This document shows, piece by piece, positions 28,081-39,240 of a DNA stretch of 64,000 bases (its first letter is position 1; each line of letters starts with the position of its first letter). The translations under genes and the position numbers were made by a program. The DNA lies in NCBI RefSeq assembly GCF_029227915.1, contig NC_079885.1:2790001-2854000 (forward strand), read 5' to 3'. The notes beneath the pieces are model-generated. The model was not told where the DNA came from, made no database searches, and saw only the letters and a program-made list of their open reading frames with translations. This DNA comes from Hydractinia symbiolongicarpus (Eukaryota > Cnidaria > Hydrozoa > Anthoathecata > Hydractiniidae).

Positions 28081-31000
28081 AAATCGCTCGGGAAATGAGT
28101 TTACTCACTGGGTACTTTCTTTGTATACTTTTGACAATACGGGCCGAGTCCGGGATTTACGGGAAATCGCAGGTTTTCGTTTGCCGGCGATTAAACTTCT
28201 TTTATTCAGCGTCTCATCAAAAATGAAAACATTTTTGAAAACTACAAGTCTTATGCGTTTTAGTGGTGAAAAAATAATTTAAAAAATCGTTCTGGAAATG
28301 AGTTTACTCACAGGGTACTTTCTTTGAATACATTCGACTATACGGGCCAAGCCCGGGATTTACAGGAAATCGCGGGTTTTCGTTTGCCGGCGATTAAACC
28401 TCTTTCATTAAGCGTCTCATCAAAAATGAAAACATTTTTGAAAACTACAAGTCTCATGCGTTTTAGTGGTGAAAAAAAATTTAAAAAATCGTTCGGGAAA
28501 TGAGTTTACTCCCTGGGTACTTTCTTTGTATACATTCGCCTATACGGGCCAAGCCCGGGATTTACGGGAAATTGCGGGATTTCGCTTGCCGGCGATTAAA
28601 CCTCTTTCATTAAGCGTCTCATCAAAAACGAAAACATTTTTGAAAACTGCAAGTCTCATGCGTTTTAGTGGTGAAAAGATAATTTAAAAAATCGTTTTGG
28701 AAATGAGTTTACTCACAGGGTACTTTCTTTGTATACATTCGCCTATACGGGCCAAGCCCGGGATTTACGGGAAATCGCGGGTTTTCGTTTGCCGGCGATT
28801 AAACCACTTTCATTAAGCGTCTCATCAAAAATGAAAACATTTCTGAAAACTACAATTCTCATGCGTTTTAGTGGTGAAAAAATAATTTAAAAAATCGTTC
28901 GGGAAATCAGTTTACTCCCTGGGTACTTTCTTTGTATACTTTTGACTATACGGCCGATTCCGGGATTTACGGGAAATCGCAGGTTTTCGTTTGCCGGCGA
29001 ATAAACTTCTTTTATTCAGCGTCTCATCAAAAATGAAAACATTTTTGAAAACTACAAGTCTCATGCGTTTTAGTGGTGAAAAGATAATTTAAAAAATCGT
29101 TTTGGAAATGAGTTTACTCACAGGGTACTTTCTTTGTATACATTCGACTATACGGGCCAAGCCCGGGATTTACGGGAAATCACGGGTTTTCGTTTGCCGG
29201 CGATTAAACCAATTTCATTCAGCGTCTCATCAAAAATGAAAACATTTTTAAAAACTACAAGTCTCATGGGCTTTAGTGGTGAAATAATAATTTAAAAAAT
29301 CGTTTGGGAAATGAGTTTAGTCCCTGGGTACTTTCTTTGTATACTTTTGACAATACGGGCCGAGTCCGGGAATTACGGGAAGTCGCGGGTTTTCATTTGC
29401 CGGCGATTAAACTTCTTTTATTCTGCGTCTCATCAAAAATGAAAACATTTTTAAAAACTACAAGTCTCATGGGCTTTAGTGGTGATATAATAATTTAAAA
29501 AATCGTTCGGGAAATGAGTTTACTGCCTGGGTACTTTCTTTGTATACTTTTGACTATACGGCCGATTCCGGGATTTACGGGAAATTGCAGGTTTTCGTTT
29601 GCCGGCGAATAAACTTCTTTTATTCAGCGTCTCATCAAAAATGAAAACATTTTTGAAAACTACAAGTCTCATGCGTTTTAGTGGTGAAAAGATAATCTAA
29701 AAAATCGTTTTGGAAATGAGTTTACTCACAGGGTACTTTCTTTGTATACATTCGACTATACGGGCCAAGCCCGGGATTTACGGGAAATCACGGGTTTTCG
29801 TTTGCCGGCGATTAAACCACTTTCATTCAGCGTCTCATCAAAAATGAAAACATTTTTAAAAACTGCAAGTCTCATGGGCTTTAGTGGTGAAATAATAATT
29901 TAAAAAATCGTTTGGGAAATGAGTTTAGTCCCTGGGTACTTTCTTTGTATACTTTTGACAATACGGGCCGAGTCCGGGATTTACGGGAAATCGCAGGTTT
30001 TTGTTTGCCGGCGTTTAAACTTCTTTTATTCAGCGTCTCATCAAAAATGAAAACATTTTTGAAAACTACAAGTCTCATGCGTTTTAGTGGTGAAAAAATA
30101 ATTCAAAAAATCGTTCGGGAAATGGGTTTACTCCCTGGGTACTTTCTTTGTATAATTTTTACTATACAAGCCGAGTCCGGGAATTACGGGAAATCGCGGG
30201 TTTTCTTTTGCCGGAGATTAAACCTCTTTCATTAAGCGTCTCATCAAAAATGAAAACATTTTTGAAAACTACAAGTCTCATGCATTTTAGTGGTGAAAAA
30301 AAAATTAAAAAATCATTCGGGAAATGAGTTTACTCCCTGGGTACTTTCTTTGCATACATTCAACTACACGGGCCGAGCCCGGCATTTAGGGGAAATCGCT
30401 GGTTTTCGTTTGCCAGCGATTAAACCTCTTTCATTAAGCGTCTCATCAAAAATGAAAACATTGTTGAAAACTACAAGTCTCATGCGTTTTAGTGGTGAAA
30501 AAATAATTTAAAAAATCGCTCGGGAAATGAGTTTACTCCCTGGGTACTTTCTTTGTATACTTTTAACAATACGGGCCGAGTCTGGGATTTACGGGAAATC
30601 GCAGGTTTTCGTTTGCCGGCGATTAAACTTCTTTTATTCAGCGTCTCATCAAAAATGAAAACATTTTTGAAAACTACAAGTCTTATGCGTTTTAGTGGTG
30701 AAAAAATAATTTAAAAAATCGTTCTGGAAATGAGTTTACTCCCTGGGTACTTTCTTTGTATACATTCGCCTATACGGGCCAAGCCCGGGATTTACGGGAA
30801 ATTGCGGGATTTCGCTTGCCGGCGATTAAACCTCTTTCATTAAGCGTCTCATCAAAAACGAAAACATTTTTGAAAACTGCAAGTCTCATGCGTTTTAGTG
30901 GTGAAAAGATAATTTAAAAAATCGTTTTGGAAATGAGTTTACTCACAGGGTACTTTCTTTGTATACATTCGCCTATACGGGCCAAGCCCGGGATTTACGG

Positions 31001-31314
31001 GAAATCGCGGGTTTTCGTTTGCCGGCGATTAAACCACTTTCATTAAGCGTCTCATCAAAAATGAAAACATTTCTGAAAACTACAAGTCTCATGCGTTTTA
31101 GTGGTGAAAAAATAATTTAAAAAATCGTTCGGGAAATCAGTTTACTCCCTGGGTACTTTCTTTGTATACTTTTGACTATACGGGCCGAGTCCGGGAATTA
31201 CGGGAAGTCGCGGGTTTTCATTTGCCGGCGATTAAACTTCTTTTATTCAGCGTCTCATCAAAAATGAAAACATTTTTAAAAACTACAAGTCTCATGGGCT
31301 TTAGTGGTGAAATA
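28081..31314 (+). repeat. Mosaic satellite segment
   Basis: Monomers of the left-hand variant set lie in mixed order. The segment includes the last CTTTGAATACATTCG monomer of the window (about 28.33 kb), CGGCCGATTCC monomers near 28.95 and 29.56 kb, and GTTTAGTCCC monomers near 29.3 and 29.9 kb. Several match 31.3-32.9 kb. No non-satellite sequence is seen. Confidence 0.8.
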
Positions 31315-32940
31315 ATAATTTAAAAAATCGTTCGGGAAATGAGTTTACTGCCTGGGTACTTTCTTTGTATACTTTTGACTATACGGCCGATTCCGGGATT
31401 TACGGGAAATTGCAGGTTTTCGTTTGCCGGCGAATAATCTTCTTTTATTCAGCGTCTCATTAAAAATGAAAACATTTTTGAAAACTACAAGTCTCATGCG
31501 TTTTAGTGGTGAAAAGATAATCTAAAAAATCGTTTTGGAAATGAGTTTATTCACAGGGTACTTTCTTTGTATACATTCGGCTATACGGGCCAAGCCCAGG
31601 ATTTACGGGAAATCACGGGTTTTCGTTTGCCGGCGATTAAACCACTTTCATTCAGCGTCTCATCAAAAATGTAAACATTTTTAAAAACTGCAAGTCTCAT
31701 GGGCTTTAGTGGTGAAATAATAATTTAAAAAATCGTTTGGAAAATGAGTTTAGTCCCTGGGTACTTTCTTTGTATACTTTTGACAATACGGGCCGAGTCC
31801 GGGATTTACGGGAAATCGCAGGTTTTCGTTTGCCGGCGTTTAAACTTCTTTTATTCAGCGTCTCATCAAAAATGAAAACTTTTTTGAAAACTACAAGTCT
31901 CATGGGCTTTAGTGGTGAAATAATAATTTAAAAAATCGTTTGGGAAATGAGTTTAGTCCCTGGGTACTTTCTTTGTATACTTTTGACAATACGGGCCGAG
32001 TCCGGGAATTACGGGAAGTCGCGGGTTTTCATTTGCCGGCGATTAAACTTCTTTTATTCAGCGTCTCATCAAAAATGAAAACATTTTTAAAAACTACAAG
32101 TCTCATGGGCTTTAGTGGTGAAATAATAATTTAAAAAATCGTTCGGGAAATGAGTTTACTGCCTGGGTACTTTCTTTGTATACTTTTGACTATACGGCCG
32201 ATTCCGGGATTTACGGGAATTTGCAGGTTTTCGTTTGCCGGCGAATAATCTTCATTTATTCAGCGTCTCATTAAAAATGAAAACATTTTTGAAAACTACA
32301 AGTCTCATGCGTTTTAGTGGTGAAAAGATAATCTAAAAAATCGTTTTGGAAATGAGTTTATTCACAGGGTACTTTCTTTGTATACATTCAGCTATACGGG
32401 CCAAGCCCAGGATTTACGGGAAATCACGGGTTTTCGTTTGCCGGCGATTAAACCACTTTCATTCAGCGTCTCATCAAAAATGTAAACATTTTTAAAAACT
32501 GCAAGTCTCATGGGCTTTAGTGGTGAAATAATAATTTAAAAAATCGTTTGGAAAATGAGTTTAGTCCCTGGGTACTTTCTTTGTATACTTTTGACAATAC
32601 GGGCCGAGTCCGGGATTTACGGGAAATCGCAGGTTTTCGTTTGCCGGCGTTTAAACTTCTTTTATTCAGCGTCTCATCAAAAATGAAAACTTTTTTGAAA
32701 ACTACAAGTCTCATGCGTTTTAGTGGTGAAAAAATAATTCAAAAAATCGTTCGGGAAATGGGTTTACTCCCTGGGTACTTTCTTTGTATAATTTTGACTA
32801 TACAAGCCGAGTCCGGGAATTACGGGAAATCGCGGGTTTTCGTTTGCCGGTGATTAAACCTCTTTCATTAAGCGTCTCATCAAAAATGAAAACATTTTTG
32901 AAAACTACAAGTCTCATGCATTTTAGTGGTGAAAAAAAAT
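31315..32940 (+). repeat. 4-monomer HOR of 811 bp, two copies
   Basis: Marks at an 811-bp offset include GCGAATAATCTTC, GATAATCTAAAAAATCG, GAGTTTATTCACAGGG, AAAAATGTAAACATTTT and GGCGTTTAAACTTC. The first copy shows TTTGGAAAATGAGTTTAG near 31.74 kb and the second near 32.55 kb. This is the last HOR before the change of variant set near 33 kb. Confidence 0.75.
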
Positions 32941-33189
32941 TTAAAAAATCGTTCGGGAAATGAGTTTACTCCCTGGATACTTTCTTTGTATACTTTTGAC
33001 TATACGGGCCAAGCCCGGGATTTACGGTTAATCGCGGGTTTTCGTTTGCCGGCGATTAAACTTCTTTTATTCAGCGTCTCATCAAAAATGAAAACATTTT
33101 TGAAAACTACAAGTCTTATGCGTTTTAGTGGTGAAAAAATAATTTACGAAATCGTTCGGGAAATCAGTTTACTCCTTGGGTACTTTCTT

Positions 33190-34407
33190 TATATACATTC
33201 AACTATACGGGCCAAGCCCGGGATTTACGGGAAATCGCGGGTTTTCGTTTGCCGGCGATTAAATTTCTTTTATTCAGCGTCTCATCAAAAATGAAAACAT
33301 TTTTGAAAACTACAAGTCTTATGCGTTTTAGTGGTGAAAAAATAATTTAAAAAATCGTTCTGGAAATGAGTTTACTCACAGGGTACTTTCTTTGTATACA
33401 TTCGACTATACGGGCCAAGCCCGGGATTTACGGGAAATCGCGGGTTTTCGTTTGCCGGCGCTTAAACCACTTTCATTAAGCGTCTCATCAAAAATGAAAA
33501 CATTTCTGAAAACTACAAGTCTCATGCGTTTTAGTGGTGAAAAAATAATTTAAAAAATCGTTCGGAAATTGAGTTTACTCCCTGGGTACTTTCTTTGTAT
33601 ACTTTTGACTATACGGGCCGAGTCAGGGATTTACGGGAAGTCGCAGGTTTTCGTTTGCCGGCGATTAAACTTCTTTTATACAGCGTCTCATCAAAAATGA
33701 AAACATTTTTAAAAACTACAAGTCTCATGGGCTTTAGTGGTGAAATAATAATTTAAAAAATCGTTCGGGAAATGAGTTTACACCCTGGGTACTTTCTTTA
33801 TATACATTCAACTATACGGGCCAAGCCCGGGATTTACGGGAAATCGCGGGTTTTCGTTTGCCGGCGATTAAATTTCTTTTATTCAGCGTCTCATCAAAAA
33901 TGAAAACATTTTTGAAAACTACAAGTCTTATGCGTTTTAGTGGTGAAAAAATAATTTAAAAAATCGTTCTGGAAATGAGTTTACTCACAGGGTACTTTCT
34001 TTGTATACATTCGACTATACGGGCCAAGCCCGGGATTTACGGGAAATCGCGGGTTTTCGTTTGCCGGCGCTTAAACCACTTTCATTAAGCGTCTCATCAA
34101 AAATGAAAACATTTCTGAAAACTACAAGTCTCATGCGTTTTAGTGGTGAAAAAATAATTTAAAAAATCGTTCGGAAATTGAGTTTACTCCCTGGGTACTT
34201 TCTTTGTATACTTTTGACTATACGGGCCGAGTCAGGGATTTACGGGAAGTCGCAGGTTTTCGTTTGCCGGCGATTAAACTTCTTTTATACAGCGTCTCAT
34301 CAAAAATGAAAACATTTTTAAAAACTACAAGTCTCATGGGCTTTAGTGGTGAAACAATAATTTAAAAAATCGTTCGGGAAATGAGTTTACACCATGGGTA
34401 CTTTCTT
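33190..34407 (+). repeat. Tandem duplication of a 3-monomer unit (609 bp)
   Basis: The unit is a TTTATATACATTCAAC/ATTAAATTTC monomer, a GGCGCTTAAACCAC monomer with CGGAAATTGAG and GAGTCAGGG, and a TTATACAGCG/ATGGGC monomer. It occurs twice at exactly 609 bp. These are the building blocks later used in the 5-monomer HOR, so this may be a shorter ancestral or derived version of it. Confidence 0.75.
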
Positions 34408-35190
34408 TGTATACTTTTGACTATACGGGCCGAGTCCGGGATTTACGGGAAATCGCAAGTTTTCGTTTGCCGGCGATTAAACTTCTTTTATTCAGCGTCT
34501 CATCAAAAATGAAAACAAGTTTGAAAACTACAAGTCTCGTGCGTTTTAGTGGTAAAAAAATAATCTAAAAAATCGATCTGGAAATGAGTTTACTCACAGG
34601 GTACTTTCTTTGTATACATTCGACTACACGGGCCAAGCCCGGGATTTAGGGGAAATCGCTGGTTTTCGTTTGCCGGCGATTAAACCTCTTTCATTAAGCG
34701 TCTCATCAAAAATGAAAACATTTTTGAAAACTACAAGTCTCGTGCGTTTTAGTGGTGAAAATATAATTTAAAAAATCGCTCGGGAAATTAGTTTACTCCC
34801 CGGGTACTTTCTTTGTATACTTTTGACTATACGGGCCGAGTCCGGGATTTACGGGAAATCGCGGGTTTTCGTTTGCCGGCGATTAAACTTCTTTTATTCA
34901 GCGTCCTATCAAAAATGAAAACATTTTTGAAAACTACAAGTCTCATGCGTTTTAGTGGTGAAAAAATAATATAAAAAATCGTTCAGGAAATGAGTTTACT
35001 CCCTGGTTACTTTCTTTGTATAATTTTGACTATACTGGCCAAGCCCGGGATTTACGGGAAATGGCGAGTTTTCGTTTGCCGGCGATCAAACTTCTTTTAT
35101 TCAGTGTCTCATCAAAAATGAAAACAATTTTGAAAACTACAAGTCTCATGCGTTTTAGTGGTGAAAAGATAATTTAAAAAATCGTTTTGA
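34408..35190 (+). repeat. Satellite segment related to the 47.3-48.1 kb block
   Basis: The monomer series CGACTACACGGG/TTTAGGGGAAATCGCTGG, AGTCTCGTGCG with GAAAATATAA and GGGAAATTAG, AATAATATAAAAAATCG with GTTCAGGAAATGAG, and GGCGATCAAAC is found again near 47.35-47.9, 57.45-57.8 and 61.7-62.2 kb. The GTCTTTCAGG-type edges and truncated monomers of the later blocks are absent here. Confidence 0.7.
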
Positions 35191-36800
35191 AAATGAGTTA
35201 ACTCACAGGGTACTTTCTTTGTATACATTCGACTATACGGCCCAAGCCCGGGATTTACGGGAAATCGCGGGTTTTCGTTTGCCGGCGATTAAACCACTTT
35301 CATTAAGCGTCTCATCAAAAATGAAAACATTTCTGAAAACTACAAGTCTCATGCGTTTTAGTGGTGAAAAAATGATTTAAAAAATCGTTCGGGAATTGAG
35401 TTTACTCCCTGGGTACTTTCTTTGTATACTTTTGACTATACGGGCCGAGTTCGGGATTTACGGGAAGTCGCGGGTTTTCGTTTGCCAGCGAATAAACTTC
35501 TTTTATACAGCGTCTCATCAAAAATGAAAACATTTTTGAAAACTACAAGTCTCATGGGCTTTAGTGGTGAAATAATAATTTAAAAAATCGTTCGGGAAAT
35601 GAGTTTACACCCTGGTTACTTTCCTTGTATACTTTAGACTATACGGGCCGATTCCGTGATTTACGGGAAATCGCAGGTTTTCGTTTGCCGGCGAATAAAC
35701 TTCTTTTATTCAGCGTCTCATCAAAAATGAAAACATTTTTGAAAACTACAAGTCTCATTCGTTCTAGTGGTGCAGAAATAATTTGAAAAATCGTTCGGGA
35801 AATCAGTTTACTCCTTGGGTACTTTCTTTATATACATTCAACTATACGGGCCAAGCCCGGGATTTTCGGGAAATCGCGGGTTTTCGTTTGCCGGCGATTA
35901 AACCTCTTTCATTAAGCGTCTCATCAAAAATGAAAACATTTTTGAAAACTACAAGTTTCATGCGTTTTAGTGGTGAAAAAATAATTTAAAAAATCGCTCG
36001 GGAAATGAGTTAACTCACAGGGTACTTTCTTTGTATACATTCGACTATACGGCCCAAGCCCGGGATTTACGGGAAATCGCGGGTTTTCGTTTGCCGGCGA
36101 TTAAACCACTTTCATTAAGCGTCTCATCAAAAATGAAAACATTTCTGAAAACTACAAGTCTCATGCGTTTTAGTGGTGAAAAAATGATTTAAAAAATCGT
36201 TCGGGAATTGAGTTTACTCCCTGGGTACTTTCTTTGTATACTTTTGACTATACGGGCCGAGTTCGGGATTTACGGGAAGTCGCGGGTTTTCGTTTGCCAG
36301 CGAATAAACTTCTTTTATACAGCGTCTCATCAAAAATGAAAACATTTTTGAAAACTACAAGTCTCATGGGCTTTAGTGGTGAAATAATAATTTAAAAAAT
36401 CGTTCGGGAAATGAGTTTACACCCTGGTTACTTTCCTTGTATACTTTAGACTATACGGGCCGATTCCGTGATTTACGGGAAATCGCAGGTTTTCGTTTGC
36501 CGGCGAATAAACTTCTTTTATTCAGCGTCTCATCAAAAATGAAAACATTTTTGAAAACTACAAGTCTCATTCGTTCTAGTGGTGCAGAAATAATTTGAAA
36601 AATCGTTCGGGAAATCAGTTTACTCCTTGGGTACTTTCTTTATATACATTCAACTATACGGGCCAAGCCCGGGATTTACGGGAAATCGCGGGTTTTCGTT
36701 TGCCGGCGATTAAACCTCTTTCATTAAGCGTCTCATCAAAAATGAAAACATTTTTGAAAACTACAAGTTTCATGCGTTTTAGTGGTGAAAAAATAATTTA
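35191..36800 (+). repeat. 4-monomer HOR of 812 bp, family X, two copies
   Basis: Copies start near 35.19 and 36.00 kb. Each has GAGTTAACTCACAGGG with CGGCCCAAGCCCGGG, GGGAATTGAG with GAGTTCGGG, TTACACCCTGGTTAC with TTTAGACTATACGGG, and the CATTCGTTCTAGTGGTGCAG monomer followed by TTATATACATTCAAC. The two copies are nearly identical; a visible difference is GATTTTCGGG against GATTTACGGG in the last monomer. Confidence 0.8.
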
Positions 36801-39240
36801 AAAAATCGCTCGGGAAATGAGTTTACTCCCTGGGTACTTTCTTTGTTTACTTTTGACTATACGGGGCGAGTCCGGGATTTACGGGAAATCGCGGGTTTTC
36901 GTTTGCCGGCGATTAAACCTCTTTCATTAGGCGTCTCATCAAAAATGAAAACATTTTTGAAAACTACAAGTTTCATGCGTTTTAGTGGTGAAGAAATAAT
37001 TTAAAAAATCGCTCGGGAAATGAGTTTACTCCCTGGGTACTTTCTTAGTATACTTTTGACTATACGGGCGAGTCCGGGATTTACGGGAAATCGCGGGTTT
37101 TCGTTTGCCGGCGATTAAACTTCTTTTATTCAGCGTCCCATCAAAAATGAAAACATTTTTGAAAACTACAAGTCTCATGCGTTTTAGTGGTGAAAAAAAT
37201 AATATAAAAAATCGTTCGGGAAATAAGTTTACTCCCTGGGTACTTTCTTTGTATACTTTTGACTATACCGGCCAAGCCCGGGATTTACGGGAAATGGCGG
37301 GTTTTCGTTTGCCGGCGATTAAAATTCTTTTATTCAGTGTCTCATCAAAAATGAAAACATTTTTGAAAACTACAAGTCTCATTCGTTCTAGTGGTGCAGA
37401 AATAATTTGAAAAATCGTTCGGGAAATCAGTTTACTCCTTGGGTACTTTCTTTATATACATTCAACTATACGGGCCAAGCCCGGGATTTACGGGAAATCG
37501 CGGGTTTTCGTTTGCCGGCGATTAAACCTCTTTCATTAAGCGTCTCATCAAAAATGAAAACATTTTTGAAAACTACAAGTTTCATGCGTTTTAGTGGTGA
37601 AAAAATAATTTAAAAAATCGCTCGGGAAATGAGTTTACTCCCTGGGTACTTTCTTTGTTTACTTTTGACTATACGGGGCGAGTCCGGGATTTACGGGAAA
37701 TCGCGGGTTTTCGTTTGCCGGCGATTAAACCTCTTTCATTAGGCGTCTCATCAAAAATGAAAACATTTTTGAAAACTACAAGTTTCATGCGTTTTAGTGG
37801 TGAAGAAATAATTTAAAAAATCGCTCGGGAAATGAGTTTACTCCCTGGGTACTTTCTTAGTATACTTTTGACTATACGGGCGAGTCCGGGATTTACGGGA
37901 AATCGCGGGTTTTCGTTTGCCGGCGATTAAACTTCTTTTATTCAGCGTCCCATCAAAAATGAAAACATTTTTGAAAACTACAAGTCTCATGCGTTTTAGT
38001 GGTGAAAAAAATAATATAAAAAATCGTTCGGGAAATAAGTTTACTCCCTGGGTACTTTCTTTGTATACTTTTGACTATACCGGCCAAGCCCGGGATTTAC
38101 GGGAAATGGCGGGTTTTCGTTTGCCGGCGATTAAAATTCTTTTATTCAGTGTCTCATCAAAAATGAAAACATTTTTGAAAACTACAAGTCTCATGCGTTT
38201 TAGTTGTGAAAAGATAATTTAAAAAATCGTTTCGGAAATGAGTTAACTCACAGGGTACTTTCTTTGTATACATTCGACTATACGGGCCAAGCCCGGGATT
38301 TACGGGAAATCGCGGGTTTTCGTTTGCCGGCGCTTAAACCACTTTCATTAAGCGTCTCATCAAAAATGAAAACATTTCTGAAAACTACAAGTTTCATGCG
38401 TTTTAGTGGTGAAAAAATAATTTAAAAAATCGCTCGGGAAATGAGTTTACTCCCTGGGTACTTTCTTAGTTTACTTTTGACTATACGGGGTGAGTCCGGG
38501 ATTTACGGGAAATCGCGGGTTTTCGTTTGCCGGCGATTAAACCTCTTTCATTAAGCGTTTCATCAAAAATGAAAACATTTTTGAAAACTACAAGTTTTAT
38601 GCGTTTTAGTGGTGAAAAAATAATTTAAAAAATCGCTCGGGAAATGAGTTTACTCCCTGGGTACTTTCTTAGTATACTTTTGACTATACGGGCGAGTCCG
38701 GGATTTACGGGAAATCGCGGGTTTTCGTTTGCCGGCAATTAAACTTCTTTTATTCAGCGTCCCATCAAAAATGAAAACATTTTTGAAAACTACAAGTCTC
38801 ATGCGTTTTAGTGGTGAAAAAAATAATATAAAAAATCGTTCGGGAAATAAGTTTACTCCCTGGGTACTTTCTTTGTATACTTTTGACTATACCGGCCAAG
38901 CCCGGGATTTACGGGAAATGGCGGGTTTTCGTTTGCCGGCGATTAAACTTCTTTTATTCAGTGTCTCATCAAAAAAGAAAACATTTTTGAAAACTACAAG
39001 TCTCATGCGTTTTAGTGGTAAAAAGATAATTTAAAAAATCGTTTCGGAAATGAGTTAACTCACAGGGTACTTTCTTTGTATACATTCGACTATACGGGCC
39101 AAGCCCGGGATTTACGGGAAATCGCGGGTTTTCGTTTGCCGGCGCTTAAACCACTTTCATTAAGCGTCTCATCAAAAATGAAAACATTTCTGAAAACTAC
39201 AAGTCTCATGCGTTTTAGTGGTGAAAAAATAATTTAAAAA
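36801..39240 (+). repeat. 4-monomer HOR of 812 bp, family Y, three copies
   Basis: Copies lie near 36.80-37.61, 37.61-38.42 and 38.42-39.24 kb. Unit marks are CTTTGTTTAC or CTTAGTTTAC with ACGGGG(C/T)GAG, CTTAGTATAC with ACGGGCGAGTCC, AGCGTCCCATC with AATAATATAAAAAATCG, and ATACCGGCC followed by AGTGTCTCATC. The last monomer differs between copies: it joins the CATTCGTTCTAG type in the first and a GATAATTTAAAAAATCGTTTCGG type in the second and third. Confidence 0.8.

Noticed and set aside
32926-33294. Reading frame of 122 codons, the longest in the window, and many similar frames of 64-107 codons
   Set aside because: They are satellite monomers read in frame. The 203-bp period shifts the frame each copy, the usual stop in AATTTAAAAAATCG closes most of them, and longer ones arise only where that TAA is changed (TTCAAAA, TTACGAA) or at a deletion junction. 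No ribosome site, domain or codon pattern supports translation.
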